DNA of 26,661 bases from a virus, in the IMG/VR virus record IMGVR_UViG_3300046012_000564, positions 1 through 26,661 of that record, one strand, 5' to 3'. Below the pieces are notes generated by a model. That model did not search any database. It saw only the letters and a program-made list of their open reading frames with translations, and had not been told where the DNA came from. Shown one piece after another: positions 12,216-19,511 of the stretch (within the stretch, counting starts at the first letter, position 1; each line of letters begins with the position of its first letter). Both the position numbers and the translations under genes were made by a program.

Positions 12216-14045
12216 ATGGCCCGACGCATCGCCTCCGTCAGCGGCTACGCGCTGCGTCCCGGCGTCAGCCGCAACCGGCGACTGTACACAAAGGACCACA
12301 TCGCGCGGGCCGTGGCGGAAGCACAAGACGCTATCGCCGCCGGGAAAGCCCACTTCGTGGACATCACCCAGGACGGCGGAGCAAACGACATCCTGTCCCA
12401 GCGAACCCACCACGGCGCGGAAGACGACTCCACACGCATCGTCGGCCGCGTCACCTCACTGACCCTGGAAGCCGACGGATCCGCACGTTTTTCCGCCGAC
12501 CTCGCCGACACCCCCCACGGGCGTGCCATCGACTCCCTGGTTCGGCCGAAGCGGGACCCGGACGACCCGGACGACGTGGAACCGTTCCTCAAGGGCGTGT
12601 CCATCCGGGGAGCCTGGTCCGGCAAGGTCCAGACCGTCATGCACGACGGGATGCCGGTTGAGCGCGGCGAGAACCTTCATATCTTCGGCCTGGACTACAC
12701 CGCCACACCCGGTGTGCTCGGCGCGGAGATTGACGACTACCGCCCCGCCGGATCCTCCGCCCGCGAATCCGCAGACGGAATGCACCTGATCTACGAATCC
12801 ATTTCGGAGGGACAGGTGGAGACGACCACCGTAGAGGAAAAGGGCGCTCCACCAACGAAGTCCGGTGCCGCCGCCGCACCGCCGACGAAGGCACCCGCCG
12901 GCACCTACGCCGATCCCGGCTACCAGGGTGACAAGGCGAAGCGGTACCCGCTGGACACGAAGGCACGCGCCAAAGCCGCATGGTCCTACATCAACCAGGC
13001 CAAGAACGCCCGCAACTACACCTCCGCGCAGCTCAAGCGCATCAAGGGTCGCGTCAAGACCGCCCTGAACAAGTTCGGGGTTGAGGTCTCGACTGACGAG
13101 TCGTGGCTGATCGAACGTGAGCAGCTGTCGGAATCGGTGCTGGAAGGTATGTCCTGGGGAATGGACGATGGCCGACCGGGAAGTTTCAGCGTCTGCCTGG
13201 ACAACGGCATGGTGTGCGTCAACGTGTCCAGCTACTGCGTTGACCCCCACGACCTGGACGCGTTGGGCCGCGCCGCGATGACCGCTGCCTGTGCCGCGCT
13301 GGCGAACCTGGACCCCGACATGGACGGGGACATTGATGTTGCGGGAGCGCCGTCCGAGGACACCGACGACGACGCCATGGAAACCGTGGACATCACGGTC
13401 ACCGGCAACATCGCGACCGCTGAAGACCTGGCCGAACAGATTCAGGCCGTGGTGAAGGAAACCGAAAACCCGGCACCGGAAGCGGTTGCCGATGACCCGA
13501 AGGGAGACCCCGCCGTGAGCGAGGCTACCGCCCAGGCGTCGGAGCAGACCGCCGCCGCCGCAACCGCACCCGCTGTCGAGGAGGACAAGAAGGTGGAACC
13601 CACCGCAATGGATCTGTTGTCCGCCAAGTTCGACAAGCTCACCGACGCCATCAGCGGCCTGGTGACCAAGATGGCCGCGCCGGTCGCCGTCGCCGCGACG
13701 GAAGCCGCGCCCGTCGCGCCCGTCAAGGTCGAGGAGACCGAGGACCAGCGCATCACGCGCCTGGTTGAGGCGAAGATGGCCAGCGAGAAGACCAAGATGA
13801 TTCAGGAGCTGGTGGAGTCCGGACAGGGTCCCGGCCGCAAGGGTCTCGTGACCCCGGTCAACGAGACCACGGCCATGCGGGGCACCGCCGCCGCAGAGGG
13901 CGACGAGTACCCGGCTGACTGGCCCACGGAGAACGGGCAGGCGATTCCGCCGCACAAGCTGACGGAAGAGCAGTTCCGCCGCCTCACCCGGCCGATGTTG
14001 GAGCAGGCTGTTCTTGGTACCCGTTCCATCTACCGCCAGCAGTGA
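12216..14045 (+). CDS. Capsid maturation protease fused to scaffold, with DUF6582-like domain
   Basis: The 609-residue product follows GGGGGA and starts at an ATG. Residues 1-195 look like a prohead protease: 'YTKDHIARAV', H65/H66 ('RTHHGAEDDSTRIVGRV'), 'FLKGVSIRGAW' with S129 as candidate nucleophile, and 'IFGLDYTATPGV'. Residues 229-291 match a known small helical domain of phages and bacteria, DUF6582-like ('YADPGYQGDKAKRYPLDT', 'AAWSYINQAKNARNY'). Residues about 310-365 form a further alpha/beta piece with three cysteines. From about 395 the sequence is acidic, Ala/Glu-rich and helical ('LSAKFDKLTDAISGLVTKM'), as expected of scaffold. Position directly before the major capsid gene supports the call. 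Catalytic residue assignment is tentative. Confidence 0.75.
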   Translation: MARRIASVSGYALRPGVSRNRRLYTKDHIARAVAEAQDAIAAGKAHFVDITQDGGANDILSQRTHHGAEDDSTRIVGRVTSLTLEADGSARFSADLADTPHGRAIDSLVRPKRDPDDPDDVEPFLKGVSIRGAWSGKVQTVMHDGMPVERGENLHIFGLDYTATPGVLGAEIDDYRPAGSSARESADGMHLIYESISEGQVETTTVEEKGAPPTKSGAAAAPPTKAPAGTYADPGYQGDKAKRYPLDTKARAKAAWSYINQAKNARNYTSAQLKRIKGRVKTALNKFGVEVSTDESWLIEREQLSESVLEGMSWGMDDGRPGSFSVCLDNGMVCVNVSSYCVDPHDLDALGRAAMTAACAALANLDPDMDGDIDVAGAPSEDTDDDAMETVDITVTGNIATAEDLAEQIQAVVKETENPAPEAVADDPKGDPAVSEATAQASEQTAAAATAPAVEEDKKVEPTAMDLLSAKFDKLTDAISGLVTKMAAPVAVAATEAAPVAPVKVEETEDQRITRLVEAKMASEKTKMIQELVESGQGPGRKGLVTPVNETTAMRGTAAAEGDEYPADWPTENGQAIPPHKLTEEQFRRLTRPMLEQAVLGTRSIYRQQ

Positions 14046-14051
14046 CGCCCG

Positions 14052-14080
14052 CCGGGCCAGTTCCGCGCGGACTGGCCCGG
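14052..14080 (+). terminator. Stable hairpin after the protease-scaffold gene
   Basis: CCGGGCCAGT pairs perfectly with ACTGGCCCGG, and the inner CCGC/GCGG extends the stem to 14 bp with one bulged T. It begins seven bases after the stop codon. No T-run follows, so it may act in mRNA processing or stability as much as in termination. Confidence 0.55.
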
Positions 14081-14144
14081 TCATCCGGGGGAGAGATCCG
14101 ACCGCCGCTCACGCGGTGCCGTTTCGGCAGTGATGGTCAAACCC

Positions 14145-14169
14145 AACCGTCCCTAGTGGACGGTTTTTT
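14145..14169 (+). terminator. Intrinsic terminator before the major capsid gene
   Basis: AACCGTCC pairs with GGACGGTT around a CTAGT loop and runs into six Ts. It stands 48 bases before the capsid ATG. A weak -35/-10 pair (TTGATG at 14168-14173, CATCAC at 14192-14197) follows but is not convincing. The rest of the 172-base gap holds no gene. Confidence 0.8.
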
Positions 14170-14217
14170 GATGCCCCCGAACCGAAAAACCCATCACTAC
14201 CGAAAGTTGAGGCTCCC

Positions 14218-15582
14218 ATGCCTTCTGAGCTCAGGGAGGCGTTGACCGCCGCCGGTGCGTCCGCCCTCATCCCGAAGATCATCGACCCGATGCTGTTGGA
14301 GTACCAGCGTCGCTACTCCCCTCTGGTCCGGATGATTCCGTCCCAGAAGTGGAACTCGGACACCTACTACTTCAACCAGCGCACGGTGAACCCCAACGGC
14401 GGGTTCGTTGTGGACGGTGGCGCGCGTGTCGTGTCGAACTCGACCTACGTGCAGAACTCGTTCCAGATCAAGCACCTTCAGGTTGTCGGCGCAATCACCG
14501 GTTACGCCCAGGAAGTCACCCGTCAGGTGATCGGTGACCTGCGAGCACGGGAAATTGAGGGATCCATCAAGGGTCTCTACTGGGATATTGAGAATGCTCT
14601 CCTGTGGGGAAACGCGGGCTCCACTCAGTTCGGACCGTACCCGCAGTTCGATGGCCTGGACTCGCTGATCAACACCTACAGCGGTGGAAACCAGAACGCC
14701 CAGGACAAGGCGGGCGCGACGCTCACTCTGGCGCAGCTCGACGAACTGATCGACATGGTGGAGACCAACGCCGCCATGAGCGTGTTCGACTCGTCGTGGA
14801 TGCTCGTCATGAGCAACACTGCCGCATCGAAGGTTGCTCAGCTTCTGACCAACCAGCAGCGGTTCATGGACCGCGTGGAGGTGGCGGCCGGTCTACTTGT
14901 GCCGACCTACCGTGACATCCCGTTCGTGAAGTCGTCGTTCATGTCCACCCGCTCCATCCAGATGGGCGCGGTCACATCGGCCACCGCCACCACCGGTGGA
15001 ACGCTGGCTGCGGCCACCTACTCGTACAAGGTGTCCGCGATCATCGCCCGTCAGGGCGAGATCGCCGCATCGGCCGAGGTTTCCCAGGCCACATCGGGAT
15101 CCACCTCGACGGTGACTCTGTCGTTCTCCACACCGACCGGCCTGGACGGACTCCAGCCGACCCTGTACAAGGTGTACCGCTCCACCGCGACCGGTGCGGA
15201 GACGCTGTTGGGATACGTGGACGCGAACGTCGGATTCTCGGCGGACGGCATCACACCGATCCTCACCACGTCCATTGTGGACACTGGGGCGACGCTGATC
15301 GCACAGAACGGCTCGACCCAGCCGGGCACGTTCCCGGCGACGTATCAGGGAACCAACACCAGCAAGTTCCCACCGGCCGTGGGCCAGGAGAACATCTACC
15401 TGGTGTCGCGCGACTACGACAACATCTGCCGTCCGTACGTGCGCGAGCTGACACCGCTGGACGTCTACCCGACTACGGCAAGCCCGGACAGCCTGCCGTA
15501 CGCCATCACCGCTGACACCGTGCTGGCCGTACGCGCGCCGAAGTACCTCGGTGGCCTGTACCGCGTCAACACGGCGGTCTGA
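14218..15582 (+). CDS. Major capsid protein with Ig-like insertion
   Basis: The ATG at 14218 follows TTGAGG. The 454-residue product has the HK97-type layout: an N-terminal helix and spine ('ALIPKIIDPMLLEYQRRYSPLVRMI'), an E-loop region around 50-100, a peripheral domain ('LTLAQLDELIDMV', 'WMLVMSNTAASKVAQLL') and a C-terminal strand ('YAITADTVLAVRAPKYLGGLYRV'). Between about residues 251 and 362 a beta-rich, Thr/Ser/Gly-rich stretch intervenes ('AATYSYKVSAIIARQGE', 'STVTLSFSTP', 'YKVYRSTATGAETLLGYVD'), the strand pattern of a fibronectin/Ig-like domain found on phage surfaces. There is no separate delta domain, since scaffold is coded upstream. Hairpins flank the gene on both sides. Confidence 0.88.
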   Translation: MPSELREALTAAGASALIPKIIDPMLLEYQRRYSPLVRMIPSQKWNSDTYYFNQRTVNPNGGFVVDGGARVVSNSTYVQNSFQIKHLQVVGAITGYAQEVTRQVIGDLRAREIEGSIKGLYWDIENALLWGNAGSTQFGPYPQFDGLDSLINTYSGGNQNAQDKAGATLTLAQLDELIDMVETNAAMSVFDSSWMLVMSNTAASKVAQLLTNQQRFMDRVEVAAGLLVPTYRDIPFVKSSFMSTRSIQMGAVTSATATTGGTLAAATYSYKVSAIIARQGEIAASAEVSQATSGSTSTVTLSFSTPTGLDGLQPTLYKVYRSTATGAETLLGYVDANVGFSADGITPILTTSIVDTGATLIAQNGSTQPGTFPATYQGTNTSKFPPAVGQENIYLVSRDYDNICRPYVRELTPLDVYPTTASPDSLPYAITADTVLAVRAPKYLGGLYRVNTAV

Positions 15583-15588
15583 TCGACC

Positions 15589-15626
15589 CGGAGCGCCCTC
15601 GGTGCCAGCACACCGGGGGCGCTCCG
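15589..15626 (+). terminator. Long hairpin after the major capsid gene
   Basis: CGGAGCGCCC and GGGCGCTCCG, then a T-G wobble and CGGTG/CACCG, form a continuous 16-bp stem with a CCAGCA loop. It starts six bases after the capsid stop. No T-run follows, so it may also protect the capsid mRNA 3' end. Confidence 0.7.
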
Positions 15627-15631
15627 TGCAT

Positions 15632-15668
15632 CCCGCCGGCAATGGACTGACCTCCCCGTGCCGGCGGG
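15632..15668 (+). terminator. Second hairpin after the major capsid gene
   Basis: CCCGCCGGCA pairs perfectly with TGCCGGCGGG across a 17-base loop. It directly follows the previous hairpin and ends 26 bases before the next start codon. Confidence 0.5.
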
Positions 15669-15694
15669 GTGCGTCCACAATGGAGGTTCACATT

Positions 15695-15964
15695 ATGTTG
15701 CTGCGTAAGGCAAAGGCCGGATCCGACTCGTTCGGACACACCTGGGACAACGATGGGGACACGGTTGAGGTCCCCGACGCGGAAGCTGCAATCCTGCTCC
15801 GCATCGTCGATGCCGGATTCAGTGAAGTGCATGAGCCGCAAGGAAACTTCGCCGAAGTGGCACCAGAAGCGTTCCCCGCCAAGGCAAACCCGAACAAGCT
15901 CGCCACCCTCAAGCCGAAGAACCCTGTCAGCAAGGGAATCGACCTCGACACGTTCACGGAGTGA
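15695..15964 (+). CDS. Small acidic head-region protein (89 aa)
   Basis: The ATG at 15695 is eight bases after GGAGG; an in-frame ATG at 15680 would include the ribosome binding site itself and is less likely. The product begins 'MLLRKAKAGSDSFGHTWDNDGDTVEVPDAEAAILLRI', a pattern I associate with small proteins coded just after the major capsid gene in actinophages. Its Pro/Lys-rich tail ends 'ISLDTFTE'-like ('GIDLDTFTE'). It may be a minor head or connector-associated protein. The first 60 residues look like a small beta-rich domain. Function is not established. Confidence 0.7.
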   Translation: MLLRKAKAGSDSFGHTWDNDGDTVEVPDAEAAILLRIVDAGFSEVHEPQGNFAEVAPEAFPAKANPNKLATLKPKNPVSKGIDLDTFTE

Positions 15965-15967
15965 GCC

Positions 15968-16639
15968 ATGGCACTGGATTCGCCCACCCCGCTTGCCACG
16001 GCGGCGCAGATGAAGCAAGGGGCGTTCGCGGACCTGGTGCGCAGCTTTGGTGACGACGCCCTGAACGAGATCATGGTAGAGGCGACCCGGGCGTGCGAGA
16101 CCGAGACCCAACGGCGTCTCGCCCCGTTCGTCGGACACTTCGAAACCCACCGCTGCCAAGGAATCGACCCCGACGAGTACACCGACACCGCGAACCTTCC
16201 ACTGGACCTACAGGGCACCTTGGGACGCTCCTACGCGTACGCCATGGGCGCGTCCACCCTGGTCCGTCACCTGTGGCTCAACGAATACGCGCCCCTGTAC
16301 CCGGAGTACTGGAATTACAGCAACATCTCCCTGGAGATCGTCCGCTCCTACGGCGGGTCGGAAAACCTGGTGACGACACAGTTCGAGGGGCCGGAGGTCG
16401 ACTCCGGGCACGTGTGGTTCAACCTCGGGAAGTTCATCCCCATTGGCTCGCTGGCCCGTGTCACCTACTCCGGCGGGTACTTCACCGTCCCCGCCGACCT
16501 GGTCCGCGCCTGCAAGTACATGGCCGCTGCCGTGTCGTGCCGCGAGCTGGACCCCATGCTTCAGTCCCAACACGGACATGACCCGGACAAGCTGGAAGCG
16601 CTTGCCGTGTCGTGGCTGTCGCCGTACATGCGGAGCTGA
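15968..16639 (+). CDS. Head-to-tail adaptor (connector) protein
   Basis: The 223-residue product starts four bases after the previous stop. It is helical at the start ('FADLVRSFGDDALNEIMVEATRACETETQRRLAPF'), beta-rich in the middle with a conserved-looking 'SYGGSENLV' loop, and ends with helices ('ADLVRACKYMAAAVSCREL', 'DKLEALAVSWLSPYMRS'). The 'YSGGYFTVPADLVRAC' segment is typical of phage adaptor proteins of the HK97 gp6/SPP1 gp15 group, in which extended 'GG-x-VP-x-DL' precedes the last helices. It binds the portal and forms the first connector ring. Gene order (after capsid, before tail genes) agrees. Confidence 0.8.
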   Translation: MALDSPTPLATAAQMKQGAFADLVRSFGDDALNEIMVEATRACETETQRRLAPFVGHFETHRCQGIDPDEYTDTANLPLDLQGTLGRSYAYAMGASTLVRHLWLNEYAPLYPEYWNYSNISLEIVRSYGGSENLVTTQFEGPEVDSGHVWFNLGKFIPIGSLARVTYSGGYFTVPADLVRACKYMAAAVSCRELDPMLQSQHGHDPDKLEALAVSWLSPYMRS

Positions 16640-16642
16640 CCC

Positions 16643-17158
16643 GTGGCCACCCGTAGGGGCCATGCGCTGTCCGCCGAGACACGGGTGAAGATCTCCAAGG
16701 CCCTGAAGGGAAAGAAGCACAAGGGACACGCCTTGTCGTCGACGGCGCGGGCGAAGATCTCCGCTGCCCTGAAGGGGAAGAAGCATCCGCACGCCGGCCA
16801 TGCTCTATCGGCCGCGACGCGGGCGAAGATCTCCGCTGCTCTCAAGGCGCATTACGCGGCGACTTCCCGTCCCGGCAGTCGAAAGCCCCGGTCGGCGGGC
16901 GCGGGCGGGCGACGCGCGGCCAACCCGAGGTCCCTGGCGAACCTGAAGCGACCGCAACGCACCCGGCCCGCGAAGTACGCATTGGCGCGGGGAAGCCGGA
17001 CCCGCAAGTTTCACAGTGGAACGCATCGGCTGATCTCGTCAGCCACCTACCACAAGCACACCAGCTCCATTCACGGCATCCGCAAGCGTCGGACCCGGAT
17101 CGTCATTCACAAGAGGGTGCGTCACCACCGCGTGTGGCATCGACGCAAGCGGAGGTGA
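16643..17158 (+). CDS. Very basic protein with three NUMOD3-like repeats
   Basis: The GTG at 16643 follows GGAG and lies four bases after the adaptor stop. Residues about 6-71 hold three copies of a motif like 'GHALSAETRVKISKALKGKK', matching NUMOD3-type modules that bind DNA in homing endonucleases. The remaining 100 residues are extremely rich in Arg, Lys and His, ending 'HKRVRHHRVWHRRKRR'. No GIY-YIG or HNH motif is present, so this is not a complete homing endonuclease. In its slot one would expect a head-closure protein, but the composition does not fit one. It may bind DNA in the virion connector or during packaging, or be a degraded mobile-nuclease remnant. The open frame and regular spacing argue that it is functional. 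Confidence 0.75.
   Translation: MATRRGHALSAETRVKISKALKGKKHKGHALSSTARAKISAALKGKKHPHAGHALSAATRAKISAALKAHYAATSRPGSRKPRSAGAGGRRAANPRSLANLKRPQRTRPAKYALARGSRTRKFHSGTHRLISSATYHKHTSSIHGIRKRRTRIVIHKRVRHHRVWHRRKRR
16746..16839 (+). repeat. Internal DNA repeat coding NUMOD3-like modules
   Basis: A 22-base word is identical at 16746-16767 and 16818-16839 (it includes GCGAAGATCTCCGC), a spacing of 72 bases or 24 codons. It encodes 'RAKISAAL' in repeats two and three; repeat one (from about 16680) is more diverged. The identity points to recent duplication or gene conversion. Confidence 0.85.
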
Positions 17159-17163
17159 GTTGA

Positions 17164-17664
17164 ATGTCCACAGCGGACGCCGTGCAGCGGGAGACGTCAT
17201 GGTTGTCCCAGTTCGGTGACGGGCTTCCGGCGTTGCTGAAGGTGAATGACGGCCCATGGGATGTGATCAACGCCTACTGGCCGCGAACGCCGAACTACAA
17301 CCTCAACGGCATCTACGTCATGCGCTCCCGGCTGATCGATATTCGGTGGTCCAACCAGCGCAAGTTGCCTAGGCATTCGTTTCGACTGAAGTTGTTGTGG
17401 CGCATCGGATCCACCACAACCGGCGTGAGCATCGGCGAAGTGGAACAAGCCAACTTCGACGCCGCCGTCGACCTTCTGTTGCAACGGTTGCGGGGGACGT
17501 TGGGCAACAAGACCCACGGCGGTCGGTTTCTGTCGGTGGCGGAAGCGCCGGGGACGAACCCCGAGATTCCCATCGACTTCGACCCGCCGGAAACGACCAT
17601 GGAACGTGGATACCTCTCCGCGACCGTCAACTACCAGGCCGATGATCTGGAAGACACCATCTAG
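17164..17664 (+). CDS. Tail terminator candidate
   Basis: The ATG at 17164 follows GGAGGTGAG. The 166-residue product has an N-terminal mixed region ('GDGLPALLKVNDGPWDVINAYWP'), strands around 'YVMRSRLIDIRW' and 'SFRLKLLWRIG', a helix 'EVEQANFDAAVDLLLQRLRGTL' and a C-terminal strand pair 'ERGYLSATVNYQADD'. This strand-helix-strand plan and the position shortly before the major tail gene fit a tail terminator, which caps the tail tube and joins it to the connector. An alternative is a tail completion protein. The assignment is from topology and gene order only. Confidence 0.55.
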   Translation: MSTADAVQRETSWLSQFGDGLPALLKVNDGPWDVINAYWPRTPNYNLNGIYVMRSRLIDIRWSNQRKLPRHSFRLKLLWRIGSTTTGVSIGEVEQANFDAAVDLLLQRLRGTLGNKTHGGRFLSVAEAPGTNPEIPIDFDPPETTMERGYLSATVNYQADDLEDTI

Positions 17665-17685
17665 CAAGGAAAACCGGAGGCACGC

Positions 17686-17907
17686 GTGTTGCAGCGCAAC
17701 GTGTCGGGCGGTCCCCTCATCCTGCCAACACTCGAACCGCCCGCGCAGGTGTTTCCGGGCGACATCATCGAGTGCGAAAAGCCGTTGGCGGGATTCGAGA
17801 TCGTACCCGACGAAAAGTCCACTGTGGACGAAAAGCCTGTGGTGATCCCACCACAGAAGGAAAAGGCCGCCCCGTCGGCCGCGACTGACGAGGAGGCGAG
17901 CAAGTGA
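17686..17907 (+). CDS. Small protein before the major tail gene (73 aa)
   Basis: The GTG at 17686 follows CCGGAGG. The product has a short beta-like first half ('GGPLILPTLEPPAQVFPGDIIECEKPLAGFEIVP') and a charged, Lys/Glu/Pro/Ala-rich second half. Small proteins with a similar start stand directly before major tail genes in many actinophages; their role is not known to me. It overlaps the major tail gene by four bases (GTGA), so the two are translationally coupled. Confidence 0.7.
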   Translation: MLQRNVSGGPLILPTLEPPAQVFPGDIIECEKPLAGFEIVPDEKSTVDEKPVVIPPQKEKAAPSAATDEEASK

Positions 17908-19073
17908 CTCAGCTTTCCCGCCTTGCCATTCTGGGGATCGCCAAGGAGACCGTGGCGGGAACCTACGTCGCGCCCACGACGTACATCCCCTTCACCAAGG
18001 CCGATTTCGAGGACGTCTACACCGAACTCAAGGACGAGTCGTACCGCGCCAACGACACCATGTTGCAGGGCATGTACCAGGGGCCGGTGCACGCCACGTG
18101 GGATATCAACGTCATGGCGTACCCGGACTTGATCGGGCACTTCCTTCGGGGCATCATCGGCCCGGACACGGTGACCGCTGGCGTCACGACAACCCTCGCT
18201 GCCAGCTCCATTGCCGGCGCAACCACCTTGTCGTCCACCGCGTCGATTGCCATGAACAGCTACATCAGGATCGGCACCGGAGCGACGACGGAATACGCGT
18301 TCGTCTCCGCCGTCTCCGGCACCGGTCCGTACTCGCTGACTGTGACAACCGTTGTCGGTCAGACGGTGGGCCTGACGCTGCCCCACAGCTCCGCTGACGC
18401 GCTCGTGTCGGCCAGCTCGCACAAGTTCGCCCAGTCCGCCACCCCGTCCACCAAGGCGACGTACAGCCTCACCGTGTACGACACCACGGGAACCCTGGGC
18501 TACTCCGGCGCGGCCATGTCGGACCTCGCGCTGAAGATCGACCCGAAGGCCGTCGTCACCCTGGACGTCAAGTACATGACGTTCCCTGGCGTGACCCAGT
18601 CGGCCATGACCCCGACCTACACGGCGTTGCCGCCGATGCTCGGCTGGGAATGGAACATGACCAACGCGGGCGGCTCCTCCACGCGCGGCCTGACGTTGGA
18701 CTACGCGATCAAGCGCGCAGTAGAGCCTGTGCATTCCAGCGACGGAATCCAGGCCCCACGCGAGATCTTCCAGGGCGCGTTGGACGCGGACGGCACATAC
18801 AAGACGATTTTCGAGAACCAGACGGACCTGAACCTGTACCTGAACTACACGCAGACGCCCACCACCGCGCTGCTTCAGGAACCGGCGTCGGGAACCAACG
18901 GCATGGGCGCGTCGCTGGCTGTGACCATGTCGAAGTCCGGTTACTTCAAGGGAAAGCGCGACCTGTCGTCCAGCTACGTGCAGGCCGATTTCTCTCTGTC
19001 CGGCATCTACAACGCCACTGACGGCGGCGCGCTGACCGCGACCCTGGTCAATTTCCAGACTGCCGCGTACTGA
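17904..19073 (+). CDS. Major tail protein with inserted beta domain
   Basis: The GTG at 17904 starts a 389-residue protein. Its first part ('LSRLAILGIAKETVAGTYVAPTTYIPFTKADFEDV') and last part ('SLSGIYNATDGGALTATLVNFQTAAY') have the look of siphovirus tail-tube subunits. At about residues 92-165 a Thr/Ser/Ala-rich beta stretch intrudes ('TTLAASSIAGATTLSSTA', 'YIRIGTGATTEYAFVSAVSG'), resembling a small surface domain often seen in phage structural proteins. The gene is followed at once by a strong terminator hairpin and by the frameshifted chaperone genes, the classical order for a major tail protein. Length is above average because of the insertion. Confidence 0.85.
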   Translation: MTQLSRLAILGIAKETVAGTYVAPTTYIPFTKADFEDVYTELKDESYRANDTMLQGMYQGPVHATWDINVMAYPDLIGHFLRGIIGPDTVTAGVTTTLAASSIAGATTLSSTASIAMNSYIRIGTGATTEYAFVSAVSGTGPYSLTVTTVVGQTVGLTLPHSSADALVSASSHKFAQSATPSTKATYSLTVYDTTGTLGYSGAAMSDLALKIDPKAVVTLDVKYMTFPGVTQSAMTPTYTALPPMLGWEWNMTNAGGSSTRGLTLDYAIKRAVEPVHSSDGIQAPREIFQGALDADGTYKTIFENQTDLNLYLNYTQTPTTALLQEPASGTNGMGASLAVTMSKSGYFKGKRDLSSSYVQADFSLSGIYNATDGGALTATLVNFQTAAY

Positions 19074-19079
19074 TCGAAC

Positions 19080-19116
19080 ACACCCCACCGTCCATACAGG
19101 ACGGTGGGGTGTATTT
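19080..19116 (+). terminator. Strong hairpin terminator after the major tail gene
   Basis: ACACCCCACCGTCC pairs perfectly with GGACGGTGGGGTGT around ATACA (stem 14 bp, 19080-19112), followed by ATTT. It lies seven bases after the stop codon and ends 18 bases before the next start, leaving no room for a promoter. The inner CCGTCC/GGACGG core with a five-base loop is the same as in the terminator before the capsid gene. Confidence 0.85.
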
Positions 19117-19130
19117 ACAGGAGGTCAACA

Positions 19131-19511
19131 ATGGGATACGCAAACCGACTCGTGCACGTCGACTTCACCGCAGAACTCGCGGAAGAAGGTGACTCGATCT
19201 GGGTCACCATCCGCAACCCGAAGCACCTCACGGCCGCCGAACTGCGCCCCCGTGAGGTCGCGCTGATGCCCGACGGTGTCACCCCCGTCAACATGGACGA
19301 CGCGACGAACGCCATGTACGAGACGTTGTCCAAGCTGATCGTGGGCTGGCGCGTCTACGACGCGTCGGATCTCACCTTGGACAGCGACGGACAGCCTGTC
19401 CCGCAACCGCTTCTGCCGACTCCGGCCACACCGGAGCTGGTGGCCAAGTTGCCCGTGACTATCGTCAAGCGGCTGTCGGAGGAAGTGACCAACGCCGTAA
19501 ACCCCCAGTAG
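19131..19511 (+). CDS. Tail assembly chaperone (upstream, unshifted product)
   Basis: The ATG at 19131 follows AGGAGG by six bases. The unshifted product has 126 residues, beginning 'GYANRLVHVDFTAELAEEGDSIWVTIRNPKHLTAAEL', then 'DDATNAMYETLSKLIVGWRVYD', and ends 'LSEEVTNAVNPQ'. The acidic, helical second half with 'W-x-V-Y-D' is typical of the first chaperone (lambda G-like). It binds the tape measure and recruits tail-tube subunits. The TAG stop is four codons after the slippery site, so most ribosomes finish here and a fraction continue into the second frame. Confidence 0.85.
   Translation: MGYANRLVHVDFTAELAEEGDSIWVTIRNPKHLTAAELRPREVALMPDGVTPVNMDDATNAMYETLSKLIVGWRVYDASDLTLDSDGQPVPQPLLPTPATPELVAKLPVTIVKRLSEEVTNAVNPQ

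Noticed and set aside
12456-14084. Long minus-strand open frame opposite the protease-scaffold gene (542 codons)
   Set aside because: Composition is Gly/Val/His-rich with no recognisable domain and it is antisense to a clear gene; a codon-bias artefact.
14168-14197. Promoter for the major capsid gene (TTGATG, 18 bases, CATCAC)
   Set aside because: The -10 matches the consensus at only three positions and the -35 overlaps the terminator T-run, so it is too weak to report as a feature.
16643-17158. Homing endonuclease
   Set aside because: NUMOD3-like modules are present, but no GIY-YIG, HNH, LAGLIDADG or VSR motif can be found in the product, and no intron or interrupted gene surrounds it.
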